Assembly (NCBI RefSeq): GCF_038738535.1
Contig: NZ_CP046128.1
Span: 868,001 to 932,000 of the forward strand
Reading direction: 5' to 3'
From: Bacillus pumilus
GTDB lineage: Bacteria > Bacillota > Bacilli > Bacillales > Bacillaceae
Length of the DNA stretch: 64,000 bases
Shown: piece by piece, positions 55,999 through 64,000 of the stretch
Layout of the letters: every line of letters begins with the position of its first letter
Position numbering within the stretch: position 1 is the stretch's first letter
Position numbers and translations under genes: made by a program
Notes under the pieces: generated by a model
Databases searched by the model: none
Seen by the model: the letters and a program-made list of their open reading frames with translations, nothing else
Told to the model about the DNA's origin: nothing

Positions 55999-56430
55999 CT
56001 AAAGGAGGAGCTCTCTAAGAGCATCTTTGTTTTGAGTTAAATCTTTTAATGTGTATTGATCAAGAACGCGTAAGTAAGCAGTAAGTGCTTCATGAAGTAC
56101 ATGCTTTAATGAACAAATCGGAGAGATGATACAGCTGTTTTTCTTTGAATCAAAGCATTCAACCATGACTAAATCATCCTCAGTATAACGGACAACTTCT
56201 CCAATATTAATGCTTTCTGGGCTTTTCCCAAGCCTAATCCCGCCATTTCTTCCACGGATCGTTTCCACATACCCGCGTTTTCCAAGATGATAAATCACCT
56301 TTGTCAGATGATTTTTAGAAATGCCATAAACATCGGCGATCTGCTGAATATTTGACAGTTCATTGTTTTCTCTTGATGCTAAATAAATGAGTACTCTTAA
56401 TGAGAAATCTGTATAATTCGTTAGTTTCAT
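55999..56430 (-). CDS. nsrR: Nitric-oxide-sensing repressor NsrR (Rrf2 family)
   Basis: The 143-residue Rrf2-type repressor has an N-terminal winged helix (IQQIADVYGISKNHLTKVIY, RGRNGGIRL) and the three cluster cysteines Cys92, Cys100 and Cys106 (VECFDSKKNSCIISPICSLK), the same spacing as in B. subtilis NsrR. Its [4Fe-4S] cluster reacts with nitric oxide and releases the DNA. It is divergent from hmp, its classic target, with an NsrR operator between them. In B. subtilis the two genes are far apart. Confidence 0.95.
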   Translation of the reverse strand: MKLTNYTDFSLRVLIYLASRENNELSNIQQIADVYGISKNHLTKVIYHLGKRGYVETIRGRNGGIRLGKSPESINIGEVVRYTEDDLVMVECFDSKKNSCIISPICSLKHVLHEALTAYLRVLDQYTLKDLTQNKDALRELLL

Positions 56431-56572
56431 TTTGACGACCTCTAAACCTGATAGAGTTTTGTATCATCGTAACACATTTTAGACAAAAACTGTTCGAGAA
56501 AGTGTTAAATGTGACAACATTTAAAACATGTATTATAAATATTGCTTTTATAAGCTGTCATCCATTACGATA

Positions 56573-56595
56573 AAGATGTATTTAAAATACACCTT
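56573..56595 (+). promoter_or_regulatory. NsrR operator at the hmp start region
   Basis: The 23 bases read AAGATGTATTT-A-AAATACACCTT, a near-perfect dyad matching the known NsrR site AAGATGYATTT-N-AAATRCATCTT with one mismatch. A promoter with TTGCTT (56542) and TACGAT (56566) places the site over the transcription start. A second, weaker ATGTATTATAAAT lies at 56528-56540. Confidence 0.88.
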
Positions 56596-56614
56596 TTTGA
56601 AAGAAGGAATGACG

Positions 56615-57814
56615 ATGTTATCTAAAGATCAAATGAATGCCATTAAACAATCAGCCCCTCTATTAAAAGCTGAGGGAACCAAACTTGTGACTGTTTTTTA
56701 TCAAAATATGATTCGGCAGCACCCAGAACTACTCAATCAATTTAATCAAACAAACCTCATGAACGGAAGTCAGCCAGAGGCGCTTGCTGCGACACTATAT
56801 CAAGCAGCACTGCACATCGATCGATTAGAAGAATTACTTCCTGCGGTCAAACAGATTGCCCATAAGCATGTCAGTGTGATGGTCAAAAAAGAGCAATATC
56901 CAATCGTCGGATATCACCTCATTGAAGCGATGAAAGAAGTGTTTGGTTTAACGGAAAAAGATGACACGCTTTTAGCTTGGAAGGCCGCATATGACATTAT
57001 TGCAAATATTTTTATCACGATTGAAGCAGAAATGATGGAGGAGAATGTAAAGCAAACTGGCGGATGGGCAGATGTGAAGCCGTTTGTGATTAAGAAAAAG
57101 GTACAGGAATCTTCATCGCTGATCTCCTTTTACTTAGTACCAGAAGATGAATCAGAGCTGCCAATGTATGAAGCAGGCCAATATGTTACGGTACAGGCAG
57201 ATATGCCGGGTGAAGCTTATATGTGCAGCAGACAATATAGCTTATCAGATCAGCATCATCCTTCTTATTACCGCATTACAGTAAAGCGTGATGGTCATGT
57301 GTCTACATTTTTGCATGATGGAATGGAAGAAGGGGACGTTCTTCAAGTGAGTATGCCACAGGGAATGTTCTGTTTGCAAGAAGACACTAAAGAGCCTGTT
57401 TATTTTATTAGTGCTGGTTCTGGTGTCACACCAATGATCGGTTTAATGAAAACAGCAGCGCAAAACAGCCAGCCATTTACAATGATTCATGCAGATCGAT
57501 TAGAGGATGTAACTGCTTTTGAAAATGAATTTGAACGAGTTCTAGCTGCAGCTTCTCATGGCCGCATCATCTTATGTAATGAACAATTTGCGCAGCCTGG
57601 TAAGGGTGAGCTTGTTGAGAAGGCAGCTTCCCGCATTGACCGCCCATTCCTTCAATCAGTGATTGGAGAAGGGAAAGGCCAATTTTATCTATGCGGTTCC
57701 CCGGTGTTTACACAGGAGATGATTCATATGCTAAAAGAGCTGGGAATTCCAGAACAGAATATTCATTTCGAGTCATTCGGCGGGCAATCCACGAAAGAAA
57801 TGGAAGTCGTCTAA
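56615..57814 (+). CDS. hmp: Flavohaemoglobin Hmp (nitric oxide dioxygenase)
   Basis: The 399-residue protein converts nitric oxide to nitrate with oxygen and NADPH. The N-terminal globin (residues ~1-140) has the proximal haem histidine in VKQIAHKHVSV, the FAD domain has SRQYSLSD, and the NAD domain has ISAGSGVTPMIGLM with the C-terminal FGG (HFESFGGQS). Length equals the B. subtilis protein. The start at 56615 follows GAAAGAAGGA; an ATG at 56609 is also possible. NsrR represses it through the operator upstream. Confidence 0.95.
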   Translation: MLSKDQMNAIKQSAPLLKAEGTKLVTVFYQNMIRQHPELLNQFNQTNLMNGSQPEALAATLYQAALHIDRLEELLPAVKQIAHKHVSVMVKKEQYPIVGYHLIEAMKEVFGLTEKDDTLLAWKAAYDIIANIFITIEAEMMEENVKQTGGWADVKPFVIKKKVQESSSLISFYLVPEDESELPMYEAGQYVTVQADMPGEAYMCSRQYSLSDQHHPSYYRITVKRDGHVSTFLHDGMEEGDVLQVSMPQGMFCLQEDTKEPVYFISAGSGVTPMIGLMKTAAQNSQPFTMIHADRLEDVTAFENEFERVLAAASHGRIILCNEQFAQPGKGELVEKAASRIDRPFLQSVIGEGKGQFYLCGSPVFTQEMIHMLKELGIPEQNIHFESFGGQSTKEMEVV

Positions 57815-57890
57815 ACGAATGGCGGAACATCATGTTTTTTTAGGTGCGCTCATATAGTAGGGATAAGTCCGATGAGGAGGGATGGTTTCC

Positions 57891-59306
57891 TTGAGCGTAT
57901 CTGAAAAACGTCTTTTACAAAGAGCCATTGATGAAATTACAGAAATTGCAGAAGGATTTGGTCTAGATTTTTATCCGATGAGGTATGAAATCTGTCCCGC
58001 GGAAATTATTTATACGTTCGGTGCATACGGAATGCCAACACGATTCAGCCACTGGAGCTTTGGGAAGCAATTTCATAAAATGAAGCTTCATTATGATTTA
58101 GGGTTAAGCAAAATTTATGAGCTGGTCATCAATTCAAATCCTTGCTACGCCTTTCTACTTGATAACAACACGCTTGTTCAAAATAAATTAATTGTGGCTC
58201 ATGTACTGGCACACTGTGATTTCTTCAAAAATAATTGCCGTTTCCAAAACACAAAACGAGACATGGTAGAAAGCATGTCAGCAGCGGCAGAGCGGATCAA
58301 AGAATATGAGCATCTTCATGGAACAAAAGAAGTGGAATCCTTTTTAGACGCCGTATTGGCTCTACAGGAGCATATTGATCCGTCTCTTGTTCGTTCAAAA
58401 CTAAGCTGGAATATGGACGATGAAGAAGAATATGAAGATGATAAACCAAAACGTCAGACGCCGTATGATGATTTGTGGGGAATGGATGAGCCGAAGACGC
58501 ATGAGAAAAAGAAAATCGTCAAACAATTTCCGCCAAAGCCGGAAAAAGATATTTTACTCTTTATTGAGGCGCACTCCCGGGAGCTAGAGCCGTGGCAGCG
58601 GGACGTCCTCACCATGCTGAGGGAGGAAATGCTCTATTTTTGGCCGCAGCTGGAAACAAAGGTTATGAATGAAGGCTGGGCTTCGTATTGGCATCAGCGG
58701 ATTATGCGTGAGCTTGATTTAGATTCAAGTGAATCGATTGAGTTTGCCAAATTAAATGCAGGCGTGGTGCAGCCATCTAAAACAGGCATCAATCCTTACT
58801 ATTTAGGTCTGAAGATTTTTGAAGATATCGAAGAGCGCTATGACAACCCATGTGAAGAATTAAAAAAAGCAGGGGTGACAGAAGGATCGGGCCGCAGCAA
58901 AATGTTTGAAGTCAGGGAAATTGAATCAGATATTTCCTTTATTCGAAATTACTTAACAAAAGACCTTGTGATGAGAGAAGATTTGTACTTGTTTCAAAAG
59001 CAGGGGAGAGACTATAAAGTCATCGATAAAGAATGGAAGGCTGTTCGTGATCAGCTAGTCAGCATGAGGGTCAATGGCGGCTTTCCTTATTTGACCGTGA
59101 TGGATGGCGACTATTTGAAAAACAATGAACTCTATATAAAACATTGGTATGAAGGCATTGAACTTGATCTGAAATACTTAGAAAAAGTACTCCCTTATTT
59201 GCATCAGCTATGGGGAAGAAGTGTGCATATCGAGTCAGTTCTTGAAGGAAAAGAAGTGATGTTTTCATACGATGGAAAAGGGGTTCATAGGAAATATCTC
59301 GCATAA
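57891..59306 (+). CDS. spoVR: Stage V sporulation protein R (SpoVR)
   Basis: The 471-residue protein belongs to the SpoVR family, needed for normal spore cortex in B. subtilis. Recognisable parts are [40 protein letters not shown], the conserved NEGWASYWH and the C-terminal [20 protein letters not shown]. The start is a TTG at 57891, because GAGGAGGG lies nine bases before it; the ATG at 57882 directly touches that ribosome binding site and cannot be used well. SpoVR proteins are genetically linked to PrkA and YhbH in many bacteria; here those are 40 kb away. Confidence 0.94.
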   Translation: MSVSEKRLLQRAIDEITEIAEGFGLDFYPMRYEICPAEIIYTFGAYGMPTRFSHWSFGKQFHKMKLHYDLGLSKIYELVINSNPCYAFLLDNNTLVQNKLIVAHVLAHCDFFKNNCRFQNTKRDMVESMSAAAERIKEYEHLHGTKEVESFLDAVLALQEHIDPSLVRSKLSWNMDDEEEYEDDKPKRQTPYDDLWGMDEPKTHEKKKIVKQFPPKPEKDILLFIEAHSRELEPWQRDVLTMLREEMLYFWPQLETKVMNEGWASYWHQRIMRELDLDSSESIEFAKLNAGVVQPSKTGINPYYLGLKIFEDIEERYDNPCEELKKAGVTEGSGRSKMFEVREIESDISFIRNYLTKDLVMREDLYLFQKQGRDYKVIDKEWKAVRDQLVSMRVNGGFPYLTVMDGDYLKNNELYIKHWYEGIELDLKYLEKVLPYLHQLWGRSVHIESVLEGKEVMFSYDGKGVHRKYLA

Positions 59307-59316
59307 TGATCAAAAG

Positions 59317-59348
59317 AAAAGATGTCCTAAAACGGACATCTTCTTTTA
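59317..59348. terminator. Bidirectional terminator between spoVR and garD
   Basis: AAGATGTCC (59319-59327) and GGACATCTT (59334-59342) with A and T runs at the outside. Confidence 0.88.
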
Positions 59349-60875
59349 TGTGACTGGGGCTGGGTTAAATAGGCACAGATCATTATAAATCCCCCAATGA
59401 TCGGCCCATGTTTCTTTCCTGCCGCTGGCGACATCTAATATATAGTGAAATATATCTGTACCCACTTCCTCAATTGTTGCTTCTCCAGTTGCAATACGGC
59501 CTGCATCAAAATCAATAAGATCTGGCCACTGTGTCTGTAAGCTGGTTCTCGTAGACACTTTTACTACGGGTGCAGCTGCTAGACTGTATGGAGTCCCTCT
59601 GCCTGTTGTGAAAATTTGCAAATTCATGCCAGAGGCGAGCTGCAGTGTCCCGCAGACAAAATCGCTTGCCGGCGTAGCAGCAAATATTAATCCCTTGGTT
59701 GCTGCTTTCTCACCAGGCCCAATCACACCAGATATTGGACTTGTGCCAGATTTGACGATAGAGCCAAGCGCCTTTTCTACGACATTGGATAAACCGCCTT
59801 TTTTATTTCCTGGGGAAGGATTTGCACTTCTATCTGCCTGCCCTCTGTTTAAATAATTGTCGTACCAATTCATTTCCCGTATAAGTGCCTGCCTCGTTTT
59901 TTCATTAACAGCCCTTGGTGTTAATAGGTGAATGGCATCCCGCACTTCTGTCACTTCTGAAAAAAGAACGGTTGCGCCTGCTCTGACAAGAAGATCTGCT
60001 GCATATCCAACGGCAGGGTTTGCCGTTACACCTGAGAATGCATCGCTTCCTCCGCATTGTAAGCCCACCACTAAATCCGATACAGGACAAGGGACGCGCG
60101 TCCGTCCATTGAGTTTCATTAGTTTGTGCTCTGCAGCCTTCATAATGGAGGTAATCATTGAAGAAAAGCCTGATTCTTCTTGTAAGGTTAAAATATCTTG
60201 TTGCTGATCTTCTGAGACGATGCGTGAAGGTACGAGTTTTTCGCAGCCTAATCCAATGATCAGCACCTCTCCTCCAAAGTTTGGATGTGTGGCTAGGTTT
60301 TGGATGGTTCTGATGGGAATGAACGCATCTGGTGCATGAATGGCTACACCGCAGCCGTACTGATGGTGGAGGGGAATAACGTCATCGACATTTGGATATT
60401 TCGGCAGCAGCTCTTCCTTGATTTTTTTGACGGCGTAGTCAAGAACCCCCACGACACATTGCACGCTTGTTGTAATTCCGAGAATATTTTTAGTACCAAC
60501 AGAATCATCTGAATTTCGGTAGCCCTCAAATTCATAGCCATCCAGCTTTTTAAGAGGAGAGCCGCTGTATGTTTTGCATGATAATTCTTCTAAAGGAGGA
60601 GGGGCTGGCATTTGAACAAGCTGCTCTTTCACCCAACCTCCTTGCAGGATGGTTTCGTTAGCGTACCCAATGATTTCACCATATCGGATAATTGGAGCAT
60701 GCTGTTCTATAGTCTTAAGTGCTACTTTATGCCCTTGAGGGATTCGTTCGGTTAACGACAATCCACTCGAAAAGACAGTGCCAGCTGGTAATCCACCATC
60801 ATTAACGATGATTGCCACATTGTCCTTTGGGCTTACTTGAATATATAGGGGTGCTTCCTGTGCCTTTTGATTCAA
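59346..60875 (-). CDS. garD: Galactarate dehydratase GarD
   Basis: The 509-residue enzyme is a UxaA/GarD-type dehydratase that removes water from galactarate to give 5-dehydro-4-deoxyglucarate. It has the N-terminal SAF-like domain ([20 protein letters not shown]) and the large domain with conserved cysteines in [19 protein letters not shown] and [11 protein letters not shown], as well as [20 protein letters not shown]. Gene order gudP-gudD-gudR-garD as in B. subtilis (ycbEFGH) separates it from altronate dehydratase. The start is TTG at 60875 with GGAGTGA upstream. A cre-like sequence abuts the ribosome binding site. Confidence 0.93.
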   Translation of the reverse strand: MNQKAQEAPLYIQVSPKDNVAIIVNDGGLPAGTVFSSGLSLTERIPQGHKVALKTIEQHAPIIRYGEIIGYANETILQGGWVKEQLVQMPAPPPLEELSCKTYSGSPLKKLDGYEFEGYRNSDDSVGTKNILGITTSVQCVVGVLDYAVKKIKEELLPKYPNVDDVIPLHHQYGCGVAIHAPDAFIPIRTIQNLATHPNFGGEVLIIGLGCEKLVPSRIVSEDQQQDILTLQEESGFSSMITSIMKAAEHKLMKLNGRTRVPCPVSDLVVGLQCGGSDAFSGVTANPAVGYAADLLVRAGATVLFSEVTEVRDAIHLLTPRAVNEKTRQALIREMNWYDNYLNRGQADRSANPSPGNKKGGLSNVVEKALGSIVKSGTSPISGVIGPGEKAATKGLIFAATPASDFVCGTLQLASGMNLQIFTTGRGTPYSLAAAPVVKVSTRTSLQTQWPDLIDFDAGRIATGEATIEEVGTDIFHYILDVASGRKETWADHWGIYNDLCLFNPAPVT

Positions 60876-60888
60876 GAGATCACTCCTT

Positions 60889-60902
60889 CGAAAGCGTTAT
60901 CA
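60889..60902. promoter_or_regulatory. Candidate CcpA cre site upstream of garD
   Basis: CGAAAGCGTTATCA matches the cre consensus TGWAANCGNTNWCA at 13 of 14 defined or free positions (first base differs). It lies between gudR and garD, just upstream of the garD ribosome binding site, and could act as a roadblock. Confidence 0.5.
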
Positions 60903-60935
60903 TTTTAGAGGAGAGGAAGCATATCCGCTTCCACA

Positions 60936-61640
60936 TCATGGCGTTTGATTTAACCCTTTTAAAATTTTATCACGTACAAACTTCAAATGTTCATGCATAT
61001 GGAAGTGTGCTTGATATGGGTCTCTAAGTCGAAGCGCTTCATAAATTTTCCGATGATAATTAACGGTCACTTTTTTTTCTCGATAAGGAATTTGACTGTC
61101 AATCTTGGCATGTGATACTAAAAGCGCCTGAATCATACCTTCAACAACGGGATTGTTTGCACTTAAGGCAATAATCCGATGGAATTCTTTATCCGCTTCA
61201 CCATAGTTGTTATCTGTACTTTTCTCAATCATTTCAATGGTTTTTTCTAATTTTTTTAATTCTTCTTCACTGATCTTCTCAGCAGCAATGGTGACAAGGC
61301 CTAGTTCTAGTACCATTCGAGCCTCTATAATGGCTGGTAAATTATCTTGAGCCAGTGCGAGCATTACAGAAAAAGGCTGGTTGCTAATTTTATCATTAAA
61401 GTATGTGCCGCCTCGAGTTTTCCTTGTGATGACACCTAATGTTTCAAGAGAACTTAAAGCCTCGCGCAGTACAGGACGGCTTACTGATAGAATTTCCATT
61501 AGTTCCATTTCTGTCGGCAGTTTGTCACCAGCTTTTAATTGCCCGCTAGACAATAAATGAACGATACGTTCAATGACTTGTTTTGCTAATGTTTTTCGAT
61601 TAACAGTTTCAAATTTTAGTTCATCTATGCTTTCATTCAC
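60936..61640 (-). CDS. gudR: GntR/FadR-family regulator of the glucarate/galactarate genes
   Basis: The 234-residue repressor has an N-terminal winged helix (LSSGQLKAGDKLPTEMELME, SVSRPVLREALSSLETLGVI) and a C-terminal FCD ligand domain (ARMVLELGLVTIAAEKISEE, KEFHRIIALSANNPVVEGMI; HMHEHLKFVRDKIL supplies metal-binding histidines). It is ycbG in B. subtilis. The expected ligand is a hexarate or its dehydration product. GGGGGAGAATGA precedes the ATG. A FadR-type palindrome lies 29 bases upstream. Confidence 0.9.
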   Translation of the reverse strand: MNESIDELKFETVNRKTLAKQVIERIVHLLSSGQLKAGDKLPTEMELMEILSVSRPVLREALSSLETLGVITRKTRGGTYFNDKISNQPFSVMLALAQDNLPAIIEARMVLELGLVTIAAEKISEEELKKLEKTIEMIEKSTDNNYGEADKEFHRIIALSANNPVVEGMIQALLVSHAKIDSQIPYREKKVTVNYHRKIYEALRLRDPYQAHFHMHEHLKFVRDKILKGLNQTP

Positions 61641-61668
61641 GAGTCATTCTCCCCCTTCAGTTGTTCAA

Positions 61669-61679
61669 TTGTAAGACAA
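61669..61679. promoter_or_regulatory. Candidate GudR operator (FadR-type palindrome)
   Basis: TTGTAAGACAA fits the FadR-subfamily core TNGTNNNACNA exactly and sits in the short gap between gudD and gudR. The main operon promoter would be outside the window. Confidence 0.55.
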
Positions 61680-61711
61680 AATGAAGGGGAACACAATCAT
61701 TTACAGTCAAA

Positions 61712-63076
61712 CTACCGAATTAAACACGGTTTTTTCGGATCGAATGTCCAGCCATCGATGAGATATTGCATCTGAATGGCATCATTTCTTGCACCAAGCT
61801 GCATTTGTTCATATAAACGGTTGGCCTCCTCTAGCTTTTCTATATCAATTTGAATACCCAGCCCAGGTTCTTGAGGCACTTTTATACGACCTTCTTTGAT
61901 TGAAAGTGGGTTCTTGGTTAATTGCTGTCCGTCTTGCCATATCCAGTGGGTATCAATGGCTGTTATATGACCTGGTGCGGCAGCGGCAACGTGTGTAAAC
62001 ATGGCTAGGGATATATCAAAATGATTGTTAGAGTGCGATCCCCAGGTCAAGCCGATATCATGACACGTTTGAGCTACTCTGACCGAACCTTCCATTGTCC
62101 AAAAATGTGGGTCCGCCAGTGGAATATCAACCGCATGTAATTGGATCGCATGTGACAACTGACGGAAATCAGTTGCGATCATATTCGTAGCCACTTGAAT
62201 TCCTGTAGCTCGTTTGAATTCGGCCATAATTTCTCTGGATGAGAATCCGTCTTCTGCTCCACATGGATCTTCTGCATATGCAAGCAGATGTTGTTTTCCT
62301 TTGCAAAGCTGAATGGCCTCATCAAGAGACCAAGCTCCATTAGGGTCAAGTGTGATACGGGCATTTGGAAAACGTTTTGAAAGAGATTCTACAGCTTCCA
62401 TCTCTTCTTCTCCAGAAAAGACGCCGCCTTTTAACTTAAAATCCTGAAATCCATAGCGTTCATAAGCCGCTTCAGCCAAACGGACAATGTCCATCGGTGT
62501 TAGTGCTTTTTGACGCCTAAGCCGGAACCAGCTGCAAGATGAATGATCTTCTTTCAAATAGGGGAGAGGGGTTTTCATCTGATCCCCTATGTAAAATAAA
62601 TACCCAAGCATGTCAACTTCCTGTCTATGTTGACCGGTTCCTAATAAAGAAGAAACCGGTTCTTCTAAAAATTGACCTAATAAATCCAGCAAAGCAGCTT
62701 CTATCGCTGTAACTGCATGTATTGTTGTCCGAGAGTCAAAAGTTTGATTGCCTCTACCGCCTGTATCGAGGTCTTGAAATGTATGCTGTACCGATTGCAG
62801 GATGGCATGATGTTGCCCAATTGGTTTTTGGAGGACAAGTCTGGCGGCATTTTCAAGTGTTTGACGAATGTTTTCACCGCCGGGAACTTCGCCGACTCCT
62901 TGACGGCCACTGCTATCGGTTAAGATCACAACATTTCTTGTGAAAAAAGGTCCATGCGCTCCGCTTAGATTCAAAAGCATACTGTCATGGCCTGCAACAG
63001 GAATCACCTTCATGTCAGTAATGTAAGGGAGATTGGTTGTTCGTTCTTTTTTCACTTCTTTTAAGTGTTGATTCAT
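61712..63076 (-). CDS. gudD: Glucarate dehydratase GudD
   Basis: The 454-residue enolase-superfamily enzyme dehydrates glucarate to 5-dehydro-4-deoxyglucarate. The KxK catalytic motif lies in [13 protein letters not shown], metal ligands in [20 protein letters not shown] and ATNMIATDF, and the His-Asp/His site in [20 protein letters not shown]. The N-terminal capping domain begins [20 protein letters not shown]. The start at 63076 has GGAGG six bases upstream; an ATG two codons earlier overlaps that site. It lies 27 bases downstream of gudP. Confidence 0.94.
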   Translation of the reverse strand: MNQHLKEVKKERTTNLPYITDMKVIPVAGHDSMLLNLSGAHGPFFTRNVVILTDSSGRQGVGEVPGGENIRQTLENAARLVLQKPIGQHHAILQSVQHTFQDLDTGGRGNQTFDSRTTIHAVTAIEAALLDLLGQFLEEPVSSLLGTGQHRQEVDMLGYLFYIGDQMKTPLPYLKEDHSSCSWFRLRRQKALTPMDIVRLAEAAYERYGFQDFKLKGGVFSGEEEMEAVESLSKRFPNARITLDPNGAWSLDEAIQLCKGKQHLLAYAEDPCGAEDGFSSREIMAEFKRATGIQVATNMIATDFRQLSHAIQLHAVDIPLADPHFWTMEGSVRVAQTCHDIGLTWGSHSNNHFDISLAMFTHVAAAAPGHITAIDTHWIWQDGQQLTKNPLSIKEGRIKVPQEPGLGIQIDIEKLEEANRLYEQMQLGARNDAIQMQYLIDGWTFDPKKPCLIR

Positions 63077-63103
63077 ATGCATCCTCCTTTATATAAAACG
63101 TTC

Positions 63104-64000
63104 TCAAATTGAACTTGATGGAACTGGGGCCGGTGGAGTGGAAGGGGGTTCTTTTAGCTTCACACGTTTAATGGGACCCACAAGGAATAAATAACTTAAG
63201 ATCGCAATGACGGCATTACTTCCGACAAAGACGAGCGCACCACTGAAAGAGCCTGTCGCATTTACAATATATCCAATGATAATGGGGGTTGTAATAGACG
63301 CAATGTTGCCAAAGGTATTAAATAAACCGCCGCTTAAACCCGCACATTCCTTTGGAGAGGTATCTGATACAACGGCCCAGCCAAGTGCCCCAAATCCTTT
63401 TCCAAAGAAAGCAAGCGACATAATCGCAACAACAATCCAAGAAGATTCTGTATAGTTGCAGATAATCATACTGCATGAAAGAAACATACCTATAATAATC
63501 GGTGTCTTTCGTGCGAAAGTAAGCGAGTTCCCTCTTTTTAATAAAAAATCGGATAACAAGCCGCCAAGAATCCCGCCTAAAAAACCGAAGAGAGCTGGCA
63601 GGGAAGCAACAAAACCTGCTTCGAGAATGGACAATCCTTTTGCTTGAACAAGATACACGGGAAACCACGTTAAGAAAAAATAAGTGAGGGTGGTAATACA
63701 ATATTGAGCAATGTAAACGCCGATTAACATCCGATTTGAAAGTAATTGTTTCACGTATGGCCATTTTGGTTCTTTGTTTTGCTGGCTCTTTTCATCGTCC
63801 ATTGAGGTCAAAGCCCCGCCTTTTGAAATGTAGTCAAGCTCTGCTGCATTAATTTTCGGGTGCTGTTTTGGGTTATAGACCGTTTTTAACCAAAGAATAG
63901 ACAACAAGATACCGAGAATGCCCATGACAATAAAAACAGAATGCCATCCTAAAGAATGTGTAAGCCAGCCCATTATAGGGGAGAAAATGACAAGCGCAAA
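63104..64000 (-). CDS. gudP: Glucarate/galactarate MFS transporter GudP (partial, 5' end outside window)
   Basis: About 299 C-terminal residues of a major facilitator are present, with roughly eight membrane helices. The frame is open to the window edge, so the N-terminal third is missing. Typical ACS-family hexarate-transporter stretches are GWHSVFIVMGILGILLSILW, FLTWFPVYLVQAKGLSILEA, ASLPALFGFLGGILGGLLSD and GWAVVSDTSPKECAGLSGGL. It would import glucarate and galactarate with protons and is the first gene known of this minus-strand operon. Confidence 0.9.
   Translation of the reverse strand, partial: FALVIFSPIMGWLTHSLGWHSVFIVMGILGILLSILWLKTVYNPKQHPKINAAELDYISKGGALTSMDDEKSQQNKEPKWPYVKQLLSNRMLIGVYIAQYCITTLTYFFLTWFPVYLVQAKGLSILEAGFVASLPALFGFLGGILGGLLSDFLLKRGNSLTFARKTPIIIGMFLSCSMIICNYTESSWIVVAIMSLAFFGKGFGALGWAVVSDTSPKECAGLSGGLFNTFGNIASITTPIIIGYIVNATGSFSGALVFVGSNAVIAILSYLFLVGPIKRVKLKEPPSTPPAPVPSSSI

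Overview
The window is a low-GC Bacillus chromosome segment, most likely from the Bacillus pumilus group (B. pumilus, B. safensis or B. altitudinis). From about 11.9 kb to 53.6 kb the gene order follows the yhbA(queG)-to-yhdB stretch known from B. subtilis: queG, yhbB, trmL, prkA, yhbH, yhbJ, yhcA/B/C, cspB, dgcK, yhcN, yhcQ, yhcR, yhcS, yhcT, yhcU, yhcW, yhcX, yhxA, glpP-F-K-D, pgcA, yhcYZ, yhdB. Many proteins are recognisable orthologues, but several islands break the colinearity. The species assignment is inference; nothing here was searched against a database.

Layout. 0.0-5.7 kb: a DUF2262-type gene and the start of its downstream partner (minus strand), an LtaS-family lipoteichoic acid synthase with an ECF-type promoter, a type I signal peptidase, a small dispersed repeat, and an O-acetylhomoserine sulfhydrylase. 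5.7-10.2 kb: a decayed stretch, then a compact peptide-export locus made of a very short ORF with an in-frame slippery heptamer, a 70-aa membrane-type peptide, an attenuator, an ABC ATPase, a permease, a PqqD/M50-protease fusion and a small membrane protein. 10.2-15.4 kb: lipoprotein, tRNA-Gly, queG, yhbB, trmL and a nonsense-broken yolA-like gene. 15.4-22.6 kb: prkA-yhbH (sporulation kinase pair) and a YhbJ/YhcA drug-efflux operon whose MarR gene is absent although a strong operator is present. 22.6-30.9 kb: cspB, dgcK, spore lipoprotein, a zinc-protease-like protein, spore coat protein YhcQ, and a giant CheB*/CheR/PAS/histidine-kinase fusion. 31.0-38.5 kb: secreted nuclease YhcR, sortase YhcS, pseudouridine synthase, a structured intergenic region, HAD phosphatase and nitrilase. 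38.6-43.3 kb: glyoxalase-type protein, AEC transporter, PucR regulator and aminotransferase YhxA. 43.4-50.3 kb: the complete glycerol regulon with GlpP antitermination leaders and a cre site, then phosphoglucomutase. 50.4-54.1 kb: YhcYZ two-component system, GNAT protein, YhdB and a DUF3889-like protein. 54.1-59.3 kb: second copy of the dispersed repeat, a PerR-box catalase, divergent nsrR/hmp with an NsrR operator, and spoVR. 59.3-64.0 kb: the galactarate/glucarate operon gudP-gudD-gudR-garD (minus strand), cut by the window end.

The most interesting items are (1) the peptide/PqqD-M50/ABC locus at 6.15-10.2 kb, which looks like a bacteriocin or signalling-peptide system without a recognisable modification enzyme; (2) a short ORF at 6259 with a canonical A AAA AAG slippery site feeding a tryptophan-rich hydrophobic tail; (3) a roughly 170-bp structured repeat present twice (4.1 kb and 54.2 kb), each copy between convergent genes, one copy flanked by a perfect 21-bp duplication of a terminator hairpin; (4) YhcR lacking a sorting signal next to its sortase; and (5) the CheB-dead CheR/kinase fusion.
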